Part shown: in pieces, positions 25,865-36,505 of the stretch
How positions within the stretch are numbered: position 1 is the stretch's first letter
How the letters are laid out: each line of letters starts with the position of its first letter
From: Myxococcaceae bacterium
Lineage (GTDB): Bacteria; Myxococcota_A; Polyangia; Polyangiales; Ga0077539
Assembly: GCA_004297725.1 (NCBI GenBank)
Contig: SCUS01000151.1
Span: 1 to 64,000, forward strand
DNA length: 64,000 nt
Direction: 5' to 3'
Position numbers and translations under genes: made by a program
Notes under the pieces: generated by a model
What the model was told of the DNA's origin: nothing
Database searches by the model: none
What the model saw: only the letters and a program-made list of their open reading frames with translations

Positions 25865-27337
25865 TTGAGCGACGCCTCCAACCCGTGGTCCCGCCTCGCG
25901 AAGCGCGCCGATGACCCGAGGGTCGGGGCGGCGCTCGCGGGATGCTTCGTGGCCCTGGCCGCCTGGCAGGCGGGGTGCGCGCCGGTCTGGGACGGCGACA
26001 TCTGGTGGATCCTCCGCGCGGGGGAAGACCTGCTCCGCGAGGGCGCGGTGCCTCGCGCCAACCGTTACTCCTTCGCCAGCCCCGAGCACCCGTGGGTCAT
26101 GCATGAGTGGCTCTTCGGCGCCGTGGCCGCCGGCCTCGTCCGCGCGCTCGGCGTCTCCGGGCTCGCGCTCGGCCGCGCCGTCGCGGTGCTGGTGCTCGTC
26201 GGCGCGCTGCTCCGTCGCACCGCCCGGGACGCCCGCCCCGGCGTCGCGGCCGCCTCGCTCGCGCTCGCGTTCATCGCCTTCGGGGCGCGCTGGGAGTCGC
26301 CGCGCCCGGTGGGGATGCTCCTCGGCGCCGCGCTCGCCGCCCTGGCGCTGGCCTTCGACCCGGCCTTCTCCACCCGCCACGCGCTCGCCTACGCCGGCCT
26401 CACCCTCCTCTGGACCAACCTCCACGGCAGCTATCCCCTCGCGCTCGTCTTCGCCACCGCGGCGCTCTTGGAGCCCACCGGCGACCGCCGCGCCCGCCGC
26501 CTCGCGCTGCTGCTCGCGCTCGCCGCGACCTTCGTGAACCCCTACGGCGTCGCGCTCCACGACCTGGTGCGCCGCTACCTCCTCGGCGCCCCCGACGACA
26601 GCGTCGCGCTCGTGCACGACCGCATCCGCGAGTGGTGGCCCCTCTGGCGCTCGCCCCTCCGCGTCGTCTCCACCCCGCTCGAGCTCCTCGTCGGTGCGCC
26701 GCTCGCGCTCCTCTCTCTTACCCTCCTCGGTAATCCACGCTGGCGCCCCCGCGCGCTCCTCCTCAGCCTCCTCGCGCTGATGGCGCTGCGGCACAACCGC
26801 CACCTCCAGCTCTTCGGCCTGAGCGCCCTGTCCCTGCTGGCCGCCCCCGCCGAGGTGTGGATCGCCCGCGCCTCCCGCGTCGCCCGAGCCTCCCGCTCCC
26901 TCCGCTGGACCCGCGGGCTGCTCGCGCTCTTCGCGGTGGTCGCGTCGCTGAGCTGGTCCGTCGCCCGCTCTCGCCGCCTCGATGGAGCCTGGGTCGACCC
27001 AAGCTCCGCCGACGAGGACGTCGCGTCGCTGCTGGCCGGGACGCCCCCCGGCGCCCGGATGTTCGTCACGCTCTTCTTCACCGGCTACGCGATCGAGCGC
27101 GCCTGGCCCCGGGTGTCGGTCTTCTTCGACACGCGCAACGACTGCTACCCCGCGGAGGTGCTGCGCGCGGGCTTCGACCTCGACGCGGGGCGCCTCGCTC
27201 CCGACGCCGCCGACGCGGTGCTGCGGCGCTGGGGGGTGACCCACGCGCTGATCGCCTGCGACTCGAAGGCCGCGCGTAGCTTCGCCCGCTGGCGGGTCGA
27301 GCGCCGGGCCGGGAAATACTGCGTCCTGACCCGGTGA
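25865..27337 (+). CDS. Polytopic membrane protein, GT-C glycosyltransferase-like
   Basis: About 490 aa with some 10 hydrophobic helices. The N-terminal first loop reads WDGDIWWILRAGEDLL and then PRANRYSF and HEWLFG, the pattern of acidic-loop polyprenyl-sugar transferases and related GT-C membrane proteins. A soluble C-terminal domain of about 120 residues follows (DEDVASLLAGTPPGARMF and FFDTRNDCY). I chose the TTG at 25865 (LSDASNPW) since no better start or ribosome site is visible and longer frames overlap the phosphoesterase gene. Sugar and acceptor are unknown. Confidence 0.72.
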   Translation: MSDASNPWSRLAKRADDPRVGAALAGCFVALAAWQAGCAPVWDGDIWWILRAGEDLLREGAVPRANRYSFASPEHPWVMHEWLFGAVAAGLVRALGVSGLALGRAVAVLVLVGALLRRTARDARPGVAAASLALAFIAFGARWESPRPVGMLLGAALAALALAFDPAFSTRHALAYAGLTLLWTNLHGSYPLALVFATAALLEPTGDRRARRLALLLALAATFVNPYGVALHDLVRRYLLGAPDDSVALVHDRIREWWPLWRSPLRVVSTPLELLVGAPLALLSLTLLGNPRWRPRALLLSLLALMALRHNRHLQLFGLSALSLLAAPAEVWIARASRVARASRSLRWTRGLLALFAVVASLSWSVARSRRLDGAWVDPSSADEDVASLLAGTPPGARMFVTLFFTGYAIERAWPRVSVFFDTRNDCYPAEVLRAGFDLDAGRLAPDAADAVLRRWGVTHALIACDSKAARSFARWRVERRAGKYCVLTR

Positions 27338-27432
27338 TTCCGGCGCGCCAACGTTGCCTTGACCCGTCGCTCGCGGCCCGCGTACGGTTCCGCCGACCGC
27401 GAAAGACGCGGGAACTCATCGAGGAATACCGG

Positions 27433-28146
27433 ATGAAGCTCGCCGCCGCAGGGCTGTCGGACGTCGGACAGGAACGTGACCACAACGAGGACTCCTACGC
27501 GGTGGAGGAGCCGCTCGGGCTCTTCATCGTGGCGGACGGGATGGGCGGTCACCTCGCGGGCGAGGTCGCGAGCGCGATGGCCATCTCGACGGTCATCGAG
27601 CACGTGCAGCAGCACCCCGGTGAAGACCGGGTGGTGGCCCTCGCGGAGGCGACCCGGCTCGCCAACACCCGGGTCATCGAGGAGGGCACCCGCAACCGCA
27701 AGCGCCGGGGGATGGGCAGCACCTTCGTGGCGATCATCCGCGACGGCGACAGCTTCGGCATCGTCCACGTGGGCGACTCGCGCTGCTACCGCTACCGGCA
27801 CAGCGTGCTCGAGCGCCTCACCCGCGACCACTCGCTCATCGAGGAGTACGCCGGCGACGACCCCATCGCCCGCGCCGCGCTCGGCAACTACTCCAACATG
27901 ATCACCCGCGCGATCGGCACCGGCCCCGAGGTCGAGCCCGAGGTGCGCCGTGAGAAGCTCCAGGTCGGCGACACCTACCTGCTCTGCTCCGACGGCCTCT
28001 GCGGCGTGGTGAAGGACGCCGACATCGCCCGCGTGATCGCCAAGGGCCCCGACCTCATCGAGCGCGCCCGCGAGCTCGTGCAGATCGCCAACGAGCACGG
28101 CGGCCCTGACAACATCACCGTGGTGCTCGTCCGCGTCGATCCCTGA
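27433..28146 (+). CDS. PP2C-family Ser/Thr protein phosphatase
   Basis: A 237-aa soluble phosphatase that reverses Hanks-type kinase phosphorylation. All family motifs are present: RDHNEDS near residue 17, VADGMGGH, GMGSTFVAI, HVGDSRCYRY, LLCSDGL, and the C-terminal GGPDNITVVLV. The start ATG at 27433 has GAGGAATACCGG just upstream. The same frame opens further upstream only as a shadow of the previous gene. It may act on substrates of the kinases encoded at 22782 and 37577, but no direct link is visible. Confidence 0.95.
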   Translation: MKLAAAGLSDVGQERDHNEDSYAVEEPLGLFIVADGMGGHLAGEVASAMAISTVIEHVQQHPGEDRVVALAEATRLANTRVIEEGTRNRKRRGMGSTFVAIIRDGDSFGIVHVGDSRCYRYRHSVLERLTRDHSLIEEYAGDDPIARAALGNYSNMITRAIGTGPEVEPEVRREKLQVGDTYLLCSDGLCGVVKDADIARVIAKGPDLIERARELVQIANEHGGPDNITVVLVRVDP

Positions 28147-28175
28147 CCGGGTCCGCTCCGGGCTCCTCCTCCCTC

Positions 28176-30560
28176 ATGCGCTCGCCATCCCCGCTCTCTC
28201 CCTCGCTCCTCGGAGCCGCCGTGGCGCTCTCCGCCGCGGCCGCCTACGCCGTGGCCGTCGCCCTCTCCGGGTTGCCTCTCTCGCCCCCGCAGCTCTGGGA
28301 CGCGCTCTCCCGAGGCTCCTTCCTGGCGCACCCGCCGCTGCGCTTCCTCGTCTCCTGCGCCCCTCCCTTCGCGCTCTCGCTGGTGCTCTCCTGGATCTCC
28401 CTCCGCGCCGCGCCCGAAGGCCTCCCCGCGCTCGCCTCCCCGTGGCGCCGGCTGCTCTCGGTCCTCGCGCCGCTGCTGCTCTCTCCCTTCGTCCTCGCGC
28501 AGGACGACGCGCTCCGCCGCCCGGCGCTGCTCGCCCTCTGCTTCGGCGCCTCCGCGGCCGTCGCGGCCTTCCTCGCCTCGCCCTCCGAGGGAGCCGATCG
28601 CCCCGGGCGCACGAGCCTCCGTGAGCACGCGCCCGTCCTCGCGATCATCGCCGCCCACGCGGTGACCTTCTCGACCCTGGCCATCGTCCGCGACCACGCG
28701 GTGTGGTCCGCCAGCGTCGACCTCGGGATCTTCAAGGAAGCCCTCTGGAACACCCTCCACGGCCGGGTGATGTTCTCCCCGACGGTCGGGTACAGCTTCC
28801 TCGGCGAGCACTTCTCCCCGGTGCTCTTCCTGCTCGTCCCCTTCTACGCGCTCTCGCCCACCAGCGAGTGCCTGCTGATCATCCAGACCCTCGCCGTCTC
28901 CGCCGCCGCGTGGCCCGTCTACCTCGTCGCGCGCGACCTCGGCCTCGGCCGCCTCACGGCCACGCTCCTCGCGGGCGCCATGCTCGCCAGCCCTCCGCTG
29001 CACACCGCCCTCCTCTACGACTTCCACATGGACCTCCTCGCGGCCCCGGCGCTCGCGTGGCTCGTCCTCGCGCTCTCCCGGCGCCGCTTCGGCCAGGCCT
29101 TCGTCGCCATCGCCTTGCTGGTCAGCGTCAAGGAGGACATGTTCATCCCCGCGGTCGGGGCCCTGCTGGCCTTCGCCCTCCCGGGTGACGCGCGCGACCG
29201 GCGCTGGTCCGCAGCGCTCGGGGCGCTGGCGGTGGGCTACTGCCTCCTGGCGATGGCCGTGCTGCTCAAGCGATACGGCCCGCCCCCGGGGGTGCCGGTC
29301 TACATGAGCGACGGGGCCGAGCCGCAGGGGTACAAGTTCCTCCGCAACTTCCGTCACCTGGCGGGGCCCGGCGGGCCGCTCGGTCACCTCCTCGGGCAGC
29401 CCGTGCGCTACCTGCTCTGGGCCTTCACCGAGGGGCGCCTCACCACCTTCGTCACCCTTCTCACCCCGGTGGGCTTCATGGCCCTGCTGGCGGGCTGGCG
29501 CATCACGCTGCTGATGCCGCTGGGCATCATCCTGCTCTCGGACAACCCCGAGATCGTCGCGCTCCGCTACCACTACAGCGCCATCCAGCACCCCGGGGTC
29601 TACCTCGCGGCGGCCTTCGGCATCGCCGCCCTCCTCGGGCGCTCGCGCCATCGCCACCGCGCCGCTCGCGCCGTCGACGCCTACGTGCTGGTCGCCTCGC
29701 TGATGCTGGTCGCGACGCACCCGTCGAGCATGGCCTCGCGCACCCACGCGACCGACACCCGCGCGGTCACCCCGCACACCCGCACCGTCGACCGCATCGC
29801 CTCGCTCGTCCCCCCGAGGGTGCCGGTGAGCTCGTCGACCTGGATCGGTCCGCGCTTCTCCAACCGCCCCTGGGGCGCGCTCTTCCCCAACGGGCTCGAC
29901 CGCGCCGAGTGGGTGGTGGTCGACCTGCAGCGCCCCGCGTGGCCCGCCTCCGTCGAGCAGCGCGACAGCACCCTCCTGCACCTGATGCGCAACGGCTACG
30001 GCACCGCGGCGGTAGAGGACGGGGTGATCGCCCTCCAGCGGGGGCGCTCTCCGCAGGGCAACCCCGAGGCCGTGAGGCAGCTCTTCGTCAACCGACGCTA
30101 CGAGGTCGAGGGCACCGAGCAGACGGAGTTTCCCAACTGCTCGGTGCGCGACGCGAGCGCGAGCGACGGGCGGGCGAGGGTGGTCTCGCCGGACGATCCC
30201 CGACCCGCGGGCTGGATGGTCTTCGGTCCCTTCATCCGACTTCCGCAGGGACAGTACCGGGTGACCTTCCGGCTGAGGGCGAGCCGGGCCGGGGCGCAGC
30301 GCGACGAGATCGGCTACGTCGATGTGTTCCGCCAGCCCGGGGTGACGCTCGCCCGCCGCGACCTGGTGCCCTCGCTCTTTCCTTCGGCCGGGTGGCGCGA
30401 CGTGACGCTGGAGTTCTCCATCGACGACCCGGGCGGCGCTGGGGGACTGGAGTTCCGGGTGCACACCGAGCGCAACTGGGAGCTCGGCGCGGACGTGATC
30501 TCCCTCCGCCCGGCGGGCGACGAGGCAGCCGTGGTGCGCGCCTTCATCGTCGGCGGCTGA
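28176..30560 (+). CDS. DUF2079 family membrane protein with C-terminal jelly-roll-like domain
   Basis: A 794-aa protein. The first 550 residues hold about 12 hydrophobic helices, including the DUF2079 signature DLGIFKEALWNTLHG followed by GEHFSPVLFLLVPFYAL. The family resembles GT-C membrane glycosyltransferases, but its activity is unproven. The last 130 residues are soluble and beta-rich (FGPFIRLPQGQYRVTFRLRA, then WRDVTLEFSIDD), resembling a carbohydrate-binding jelly roll. ATG 28176 follows the PP2C gene by 30 bases. Probably an envelope glycan enzyme. Confidence 0.82.
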   Translation: MRSPSPLSPSLLGAAVALSAAAAYAVAVALSGLPLSPPQLWDALSRGSFLAHPPLRFLVSCAPPFALSLVLSWISLRAAPEGLPALASPWRRLLSVLAPLLLSPFVLAQDDALRRPALLALCFGASAAVAAFLASPSEGADRPGRTSLREHAPVLAIIAAHAVTFSTLAIVRDHAVWSASVDLGIFKEALWNTLHGRVMFSPTVGYSFLGEHFSPVLFLLVPFYALSPTSECLLIIQTLAVSAAAWPVYLVARDLGLGRLTATLLAGAMLASPPLHTALLYDFHMDLLAAPALAWLVLALSRRRFGQAFVAIALLVSVKEDMFIPAVGALLAFALPGDARDRRWSAALGALAVGYCLLAMAVLLKRYGPPPGVPVYMSDGAEPQGYKFLRNFRHLAGPGGPLGHLLGQPVRYLLWAFTEGRLTTFVTLLTPVGFMALLAGWRITLLMPLGIILLSDNPEIVALRYHYSAIQHPGVYLAAAFGIAALLGRSRHRHRAARAVDAYVLVASLMLVATHPSSMASRTHATDTRAVTPHTRTVDRIASLVPPRVPVSSSTWIGPRFSNRPWGALFPNGLDRAEWVVVDLQRPAWPASVEQRDSTLLHLMRNGYGTAAVEDGVIALQRGRSPQGNPEAVRQLFVNRRYEVEGTEQTEFPNCSVRDASASDGRARVVSPDDPRPAGWMVFGPFIRLPQGQYRVTFRLRASRAGAQRDEIGYVDVFRQPGVTLARRDLVPSLFPSAGWRDVTLEFSIDDPGGAGGLEFRVHTERNWELGADVISLRPAGDEAAVVRAFIVGG

Positions 30561-30649
30561 AGCCTCCAAGAGCGCCGTGACAGCGGCCCGCGCGCTTTCT
30601 GCTACCTAAGGCCCTCTCACGTCCTCTCGAACGGAGCCCATACATCCCC

Positions 30650-31030
30650 ATGACCATCGCTCAACGCCTCGGCGCCATCGCGCTCCTGACCCTCGTCTCG
30701 GCCTGCAAGGCGCAGCCGGCCCAGACTCCCGCCCCGGGCCCCGCCACGGTGACCGCGCCCGCCAACGGCCGCGTGGAGATCCGCGTCGACGACCAGGGCT
30801 ATCACCCGTCGACGATCCGGGCCGCCGCGGGCAGCTCGCTCACGCTGGTCTTCCGCCGCGTAGACGCCCTGAACTGCGGGGACAAGGTGAAGTTCCCGGC
30901 GCTCAACAACCTCGAGCGCGACCTGCCCGTGGGACAGGCCGTCGAGGTCCCGGTGACGGTCCCCGCGTCGGGCGCGCTGGCCTTCACCTGCGGCATGGGC
31001 ATGTACCGCGGGAGCGTGGTGGTTCAGTAG
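30650..31030 (+). CDS. Cupredoxin-fold copper lipoprotein
   Basis: A 126-aa periplasmic or outer-membrane-anchored protein. A signal peptide (MTIAQRLGAIALLTLVSAC) ends in lipobox Cys19. The mature part has the single-domain cupredoxin pattern: VDDQGYHPSTIRAAAGSSLTLVF, then a CGDKVKF segment and an FTCGMGMYRG C-terminus. The second region carries candidate copper ligands Cys and Met, and a His in GYHPS. Similar lone cupredoxins store or carry copper or pass electrons. ATG 30650. Confidence 0.85.
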   Translation: MTIAQRLGAIALLTLVSACKAQPAQTPAPGPATVTAPANGRVEIRVDDQGYHPSTIRAAAGSSLTLVFRRVDALNCGDKVKFPALNNLERDLPVGQAVEVPVTVPASGALAFTCGMGMYRGSVVVQ

Positions 31031-31066
31031 GGGGGAAGGAGCGGAAGCGGAGGGAAGGCGCCGAGC

Positions 31067-33907
31067 TCAGCCGCCGGTGACGGCGGCGTCGGCGGGAGCT
31101 GCGGAGGCGTCGGTCGCGGGCGCCACGGCGGCGTCGGCGTCCGTCGCGGCGCCGTTGTCCTCGGCGGGCTGGCAGCGTCGCATGAAGTCCTCGAAGGACT
31201 CGTCATCGCCCGGGGTGTCGCAGTTGCCCGCGGGGGGGAGCGCCGCGGGGCCTCCCGGGGTCGGGGTCGCGGCGCCCGGGGTCGGCGCGGCGACGGGCGC
31301 GTTCGCGGCGGTGGGCCGCGGGATGGCGAAGGTCGTGAGCGAGGGGACGTAGGTCACGATCATCAGCGCGCCGACGAAGAGCGCGATGAAGGGCAGCACC
31401 ATCTTGTAGAGGTCGGGCACCGGGCGGTTGAAGCGGAAGCCCGCGATGAAGAGGTTGAGCCCCATCGGCGGCATCAGGTACCCGATCTCCAGGTTCATCA
31501 GGAACACGATGCCCAGGTGGTACGGGTTGATGTTGAAGTGCAGCGCGATGCCCGCGATGAGGGGCACCACGACCACGATGGCCGAGAAGATGTCCATCAG
31601 CATCCCGATCAACAGCAGGAAGAAGTTGAGCGCGATGAGGAAGGAGAGCTTGGAGTCGATGAGCCCGCCGGCGCTCTGACCCTGCTGGCCGAGGATGTCC
31701 ACGGCCTCGCGGCAGGTGCCGATGGAGTCCGCGTGGGCGTGCATGTACGCCATCGCGGGCGGCCCGCAGGTGAGCCACTCGAAGAGCCGGTCGGCGATCT
31801 GCGCCTGCACGAAGTAGCCGACGAGCACCGTCGCCGCGCAGAGCTTCACGAAGATGGCGCCCACCAGCACCATGGACTCCGGGACGATGCGGGGGAGGTC
31901 GTCCTTGATGGTGAGGTCGCGGTAGACGAAGACCTCCATCACGACCACGTAGAAGGCCGTGAAGGCCGCCGCCTGCGACGGGTTGAAGATCCCCTTCACC
32001 AGACCGGTGAGAAGGAACACCGGCAGGATGAGCTCCCACTTGGCCTCCCAGAGGGCGGCCCTGGCCTCGGCCCAGTCGAAGCGCGAGCGCGGCACCTTCG
32101 AGACCACGCCGATGACCACGCAGTAGGCGATCACGATGCCGATGGCGACGAGCCCCGGCACGAGGCCCACCACCAGGAACTTCTGCAGCTCCAGGCGCTC
32201 CTGGCCCGGCGCGGGCTCCTGGAGGCCCGCGACGATGCCGTACACGATGAGCGGCAGGCAGGGCGGCACGGTGATGCCGAGCGCTCCGCCCGCGGTGACG
32301 AGCCCGAGGGAGAAGTTCTCCGGGTACTTGTCGCGGAGCAGCGCCGGGACGAGCAGCCCGCCCACGGCGACGATGGTGATGCCCGACGCGCCCGAGAAGA
32401 TGGTGAAGAAGGCCGAGGCGAAGACGCACACCACGGCGAGGCCGCCGGGCATCCAGCCGAGCAGGGCGCGGGAGACGCGCACCAGCCGCTGGGGCATGCG
32501 CGACTCGGACATGATGTAGCCCGCGAGGGTGAAGAGCGGAATCGTCGCCAGCACGCTCATGCGGGCGAAGTGGTTGCCCAGGATGTCCTCGACGGAGTTG
32601 CCGAACGCGTTGGCGTGGCGGCTCACGTCGGGGTCCATCAGGAAGAACTTCACGAAGAGGAAGAGCCCCATGCCGCCGAGGAAGCTGAAGAGCGGCGCCC
32701 CGAGCAGGGCCATCACGGCGAAGAACGCGATGCCCACGGTGAGCGGGATCGAGGCGATGTTGGGCGCGAGGCCGTAGCGCATCACCGCGAGGATCCCGAG
32801 CACCAGCACCGTGGCGATGACGAAGTGCTGCGGGGCGCCCTGCACGGGCTCGTAGGGGTCCGAGACGGGCGGGGCGTAGGAGCCGGTGCTGCGCTTGCGG
32901 TTGATGAGCGGAACGATCAGCGAGAGCGCCGCGAAGAAGCACAGGAAGGCCACCGGCTTGACGATGGAGGAGCCCGCGCAGACGGCGATCACGCCCGCGA
33001 GGGCGGCGAGCGAGATGCCGATCTCGGTGGCGTCGGCGCGGTCGACCGCGGGGGGCAGCTTCGGCTCCGCTCCGACGCCCTCGTGGGCGGCGGCGACCGG
33101 GTCGCCGATGGGCGCGTGGTGCGTCGGGGCGCGGTAGTTGGCGAGCCCCGCGACGAACTCATGGAAGGCGTGCAAGAGGAGCCGCAGGCCGATGAAGAGG
33201 AAGCCCGCGGGGATCACGTACTGGAACTCGAAGGACCGGTCGATCGGGCTGGAGACGCCGTTGCGGCGGTTCTCCTCCAGGGTGCGAATGACCTGGTGCG
33301 AGGCCTCCTGCAGGTTGCCGTAGACGCCCAGCGCCAGCGCGAAGGCCACGAAGGCGCCCATGGTGGCGGAGACGCCGACGACCAGGCGACGGCCGCGGTC
33401 GGGGAGCAGCCGGGAGAGCGCGTCGATGGCCAGGTGCCTGCGCCCGCGTGTCGCGAAGCTCGCGCCGAGGAAGGCCGCCCAGATGGTGCCGTGGAGCAGC
33501 ACGTCCGAGGCGACGGGGAGCACCGCGCGCATCAGCCACTCGGTGAGCGCGCCCAGCGCGATCGCCACAGGGACGAAGAACAGCACGGCCTGGGTGACCG
33601 CGGCCTTCCGGGGGAGGTCCTTCCCGAGGAGGCGCTTGAGCACCGCCTCGGCGGGCGCGGGCTCGGTCGGCGCGCCGGAGAGCTTGAGGCCCACCAGCAG
33701 CAGCCAGATCGCCGCGCAGAGGCCGATGCGCGCGACGCCCGGCCAGTTCTGGATCACCCGGAAGGCGGACTCCGACACCGCCGCGAACAGCATGAAGACG
33801 ACGATGACGACGCTCAGCGAGCTCTCCGCCAGCAGCACGCCCCGGTCGAGGCGGTCGAGGGGTCGGAGAAACGGCGCTGGCTTGGCGGTCGGTGCGGCAC
33901 CTGCCAT
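31067..33907 (-). CDS. Fused TRAP transporter permease (DctQ-DctM) with acidic tail
   Basis: A 946-aa membrane protein joining both permease parts of a tripartite ATP-independent transporter. The small subunit (DctQ-like) covers about residues 80-270, and the large DctM part runs from about 370 to 880, with GGALGITVPPCLPLIVYG and GEKYPENF-like loops. Such systems drive uptake of organic acids with a sodium or proton gradient and need a periplasmic DctP receptor. None is encoded nearby. After the last helix the C-terminus is an Ala/Asp/Pro-rich tail of about 75 residues. ATG 33907. Transported substrate unknown. Confidence 0.85.
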   Translation of the reverse strand: MAGAAPTAKPAPFLRPLDRLDRGVLLAESSLSVVIVVFMLFAAVSESAFRVIQNWPGVARIGLCAAIWLLLVGLKLSGAPTEPAPAEAVLKRLLGKDLPRKAAVTQAVLFFVPVAIALGALTEWLMRAVLPVASDVLLHGTIWAAFLGASFATRGRRHLAIDALSRLLPDRGRRLVVGVSATMGAFVAFALALGVYGNLQEASHQVIRTLEENRRNGVSSPIDRSFEFQYVIPAGFLFIGLRLLLHAFHEFVAGLANYRAPTHHAPIGDPVAAAHEGVGAEPKLPPAVDRADATEIGISLAALAGVIAVCAGSSIVKPVAFLCFFAALSLIVPLINRKRSTGSYAPPVSDPYEPVQGAPQHFVIATVLVLGILAVMRYGLAPNIASIPLTVGIAFFAVMALLGAPLFSFLGGMGLFLFVKFFLMDPDVSRHANAFGNSVEDILGNHFARMSVLATIPLFTLAGYIMSESRMPQRLVRVSRALLGWMPGGLAVVCVFASAFFTIFSGASGITIVAVGGLLVPALLRDKYPENFSLGLVTAGGALGITVPPCLPLIVYGIVAGLQEPAPGQERLELQKFLVVGLVPGLVAIGIVIAYCVVIGVVSKVPRSRFDWAEARAALWEAKWELILPVFLLTGLVKGIFNPSQAAAFTAFYVVVMEVFVYRDLTIKDDLPRIVPESMVLVGAIFVKLCAATVLVGYFVQAQIADRLFEWLTCGPPAMAYMHAHADSIGTCREAVDILGQQGQSAGGLIDSKLSFLIALNFFLLLIGMLMDIFSAIVVVVPLIAGIALHFNINPYHLGIVFLMNLEIGYLMPPMGLNLFIAGFRFNRPVPDLYKMVLPFIALFVGALMIVTYVPSLTTFAIPRPTAANAPVAAPTPGAATPTPGGPAALPPAGNCDTPGDDESFEDFMRRCQPAEDNGAATDADAAVAPATDASAAPADAAVTGG

Positions 33908-34044
33908 GGGTCTGAGCTCACTCCCTTTCGTTCGACGGAAGCGCCGAACGGACGCGACTCTATGGGCAAACCTTTCGCCCTCGCTAGAGCGGACGCGCCG
34001 CGGTCGGGCGATCGCCAGGGCCTCCCTCGCTTGCAGACATTCCT

Positions 34045-35114
34045 ATGGACGTATATAACGATCCGCGGATGGAGCTTCTGGCCACCAATACCCCCGGGAC
34101 GCAGGCTCGCTGGGAGCTGTACCGGCTGCTGTCCGAGCCCGTGCGGCTGCGGTTGCTGGCGCTGGCCTCGGTCGACGCGCTGGCGGTGGGCGAGCTCGCG
34201 GAGCTCCTCGGCGAGCTCCAGCCCAACGTGTCTCGCCACGTCGCGGCGCTCCGCCAGGCGGGGCTGGTGCAGGTGCGTCGGCACGGCACCTGGGCGCTGG
34301 TGCGGGTCGCCACCGACGGCCCCATCGACCCGGTGGTGGAAGACGCGCTGCGCACCGGCCGCTCGCTCTGCGACAAGGACGGCAGCCTGGCGAGGGTGGC
34401 CGACGTGGTGGGGGCGAGGGAGCGCTCGACGAGGGAGTTCTTCGCGCGCTCGACGAAGGGCGCGGTGACCGTGGGGCCTCCGCCGGAGCTCGCGGCCTAC
34501 CTCCTGGCGCTGGCTCCGCTCATCGAGCGCCGGGCGCTGGCGGTGGACGTGGGCACCGGCGACGGTCGGCTGCTCGAGATCCTGGCGCCGGTGTTTCACC
34601 GGGTGCTGGCCATCGACCGTGCGGGGGCGCAGCTCGCGATGTGCGCCGAGCGCGTGTCGCAGCGGGGCTTCGGCAACGTCGAGCTCGTCGAGGGCGAGGT
34701 CGACGGGCCGGAGGTGAAGCGGGCGCTGAAGCGCCTCGGGCACGCGGGGGCGGACGTGGTGTTCGCGTCGAGGGTGCTGCACCACGCGCCGAGGCCGGCG
34801 GACACGCTCCGTCGCATCGCGGCGCTGGCGGCCCCGGGAGGCGCGGTGATGGTGCTCGACTACGGGCCCCACGAGGACGAGGCGCTTCGGGCGCAGCAGG
34901 CCGACCTGTGGCTGGGCTTCGAGGCCGATGAGCTGCGACGCTTCGCCCGAGAGGCGGGCCTGGAGCACGCGACGGTGGTGGAGGTTCCGGCGGCGTGGCG
35001 GGGCAACGGGCCCGACCGCGCGGTGCCGTGGACGCTGCTGAGCGCGAGGGTGGCGGGGGACGATCGATCGACGACGAAGGGCGCCGCGAGCGCGGCGAAG
35101 AAGGAGATACGACG

Positions 35115-35118
<4 letters not shown>
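34045..35118 (+). CDS. ArsR-type regulator fused to SAM-dependent methyltransferase-like domain (SahR-like)
   Basis: A 357-aa protein. Residues about 20-85 form an ArsR winged helix (LLSEPVRLRLLALASVDAL, then ELLGELQPNVSRHVAALRQA). Residues 160-260 carry a SAM-binding fold with motif I at D168-G174 (DVGTGDG) and later VLHHAPRPAD. Its stop overlaps the ahcY start by four bases. This layout matches SahR, a proteobacterial regulator that senses S-adenosylhomocysteine and controls the methionine cycle, so the methyltransferase domain is probably a sensor. Start ATG 34045 or 34069. AT-rich bases at 34051-34059 stand out in this GC-rich stretch. Confidence 0.85.
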
Positions 35119-36440
<1,322 letters not shown>

Positions 36441-36505
36441 GCCCGACGGCGCCCTGGCGCCGGGATCTTCCCTCCCTCCGAGGTCGTGCTTATCCACCGC
36501 GCGCA

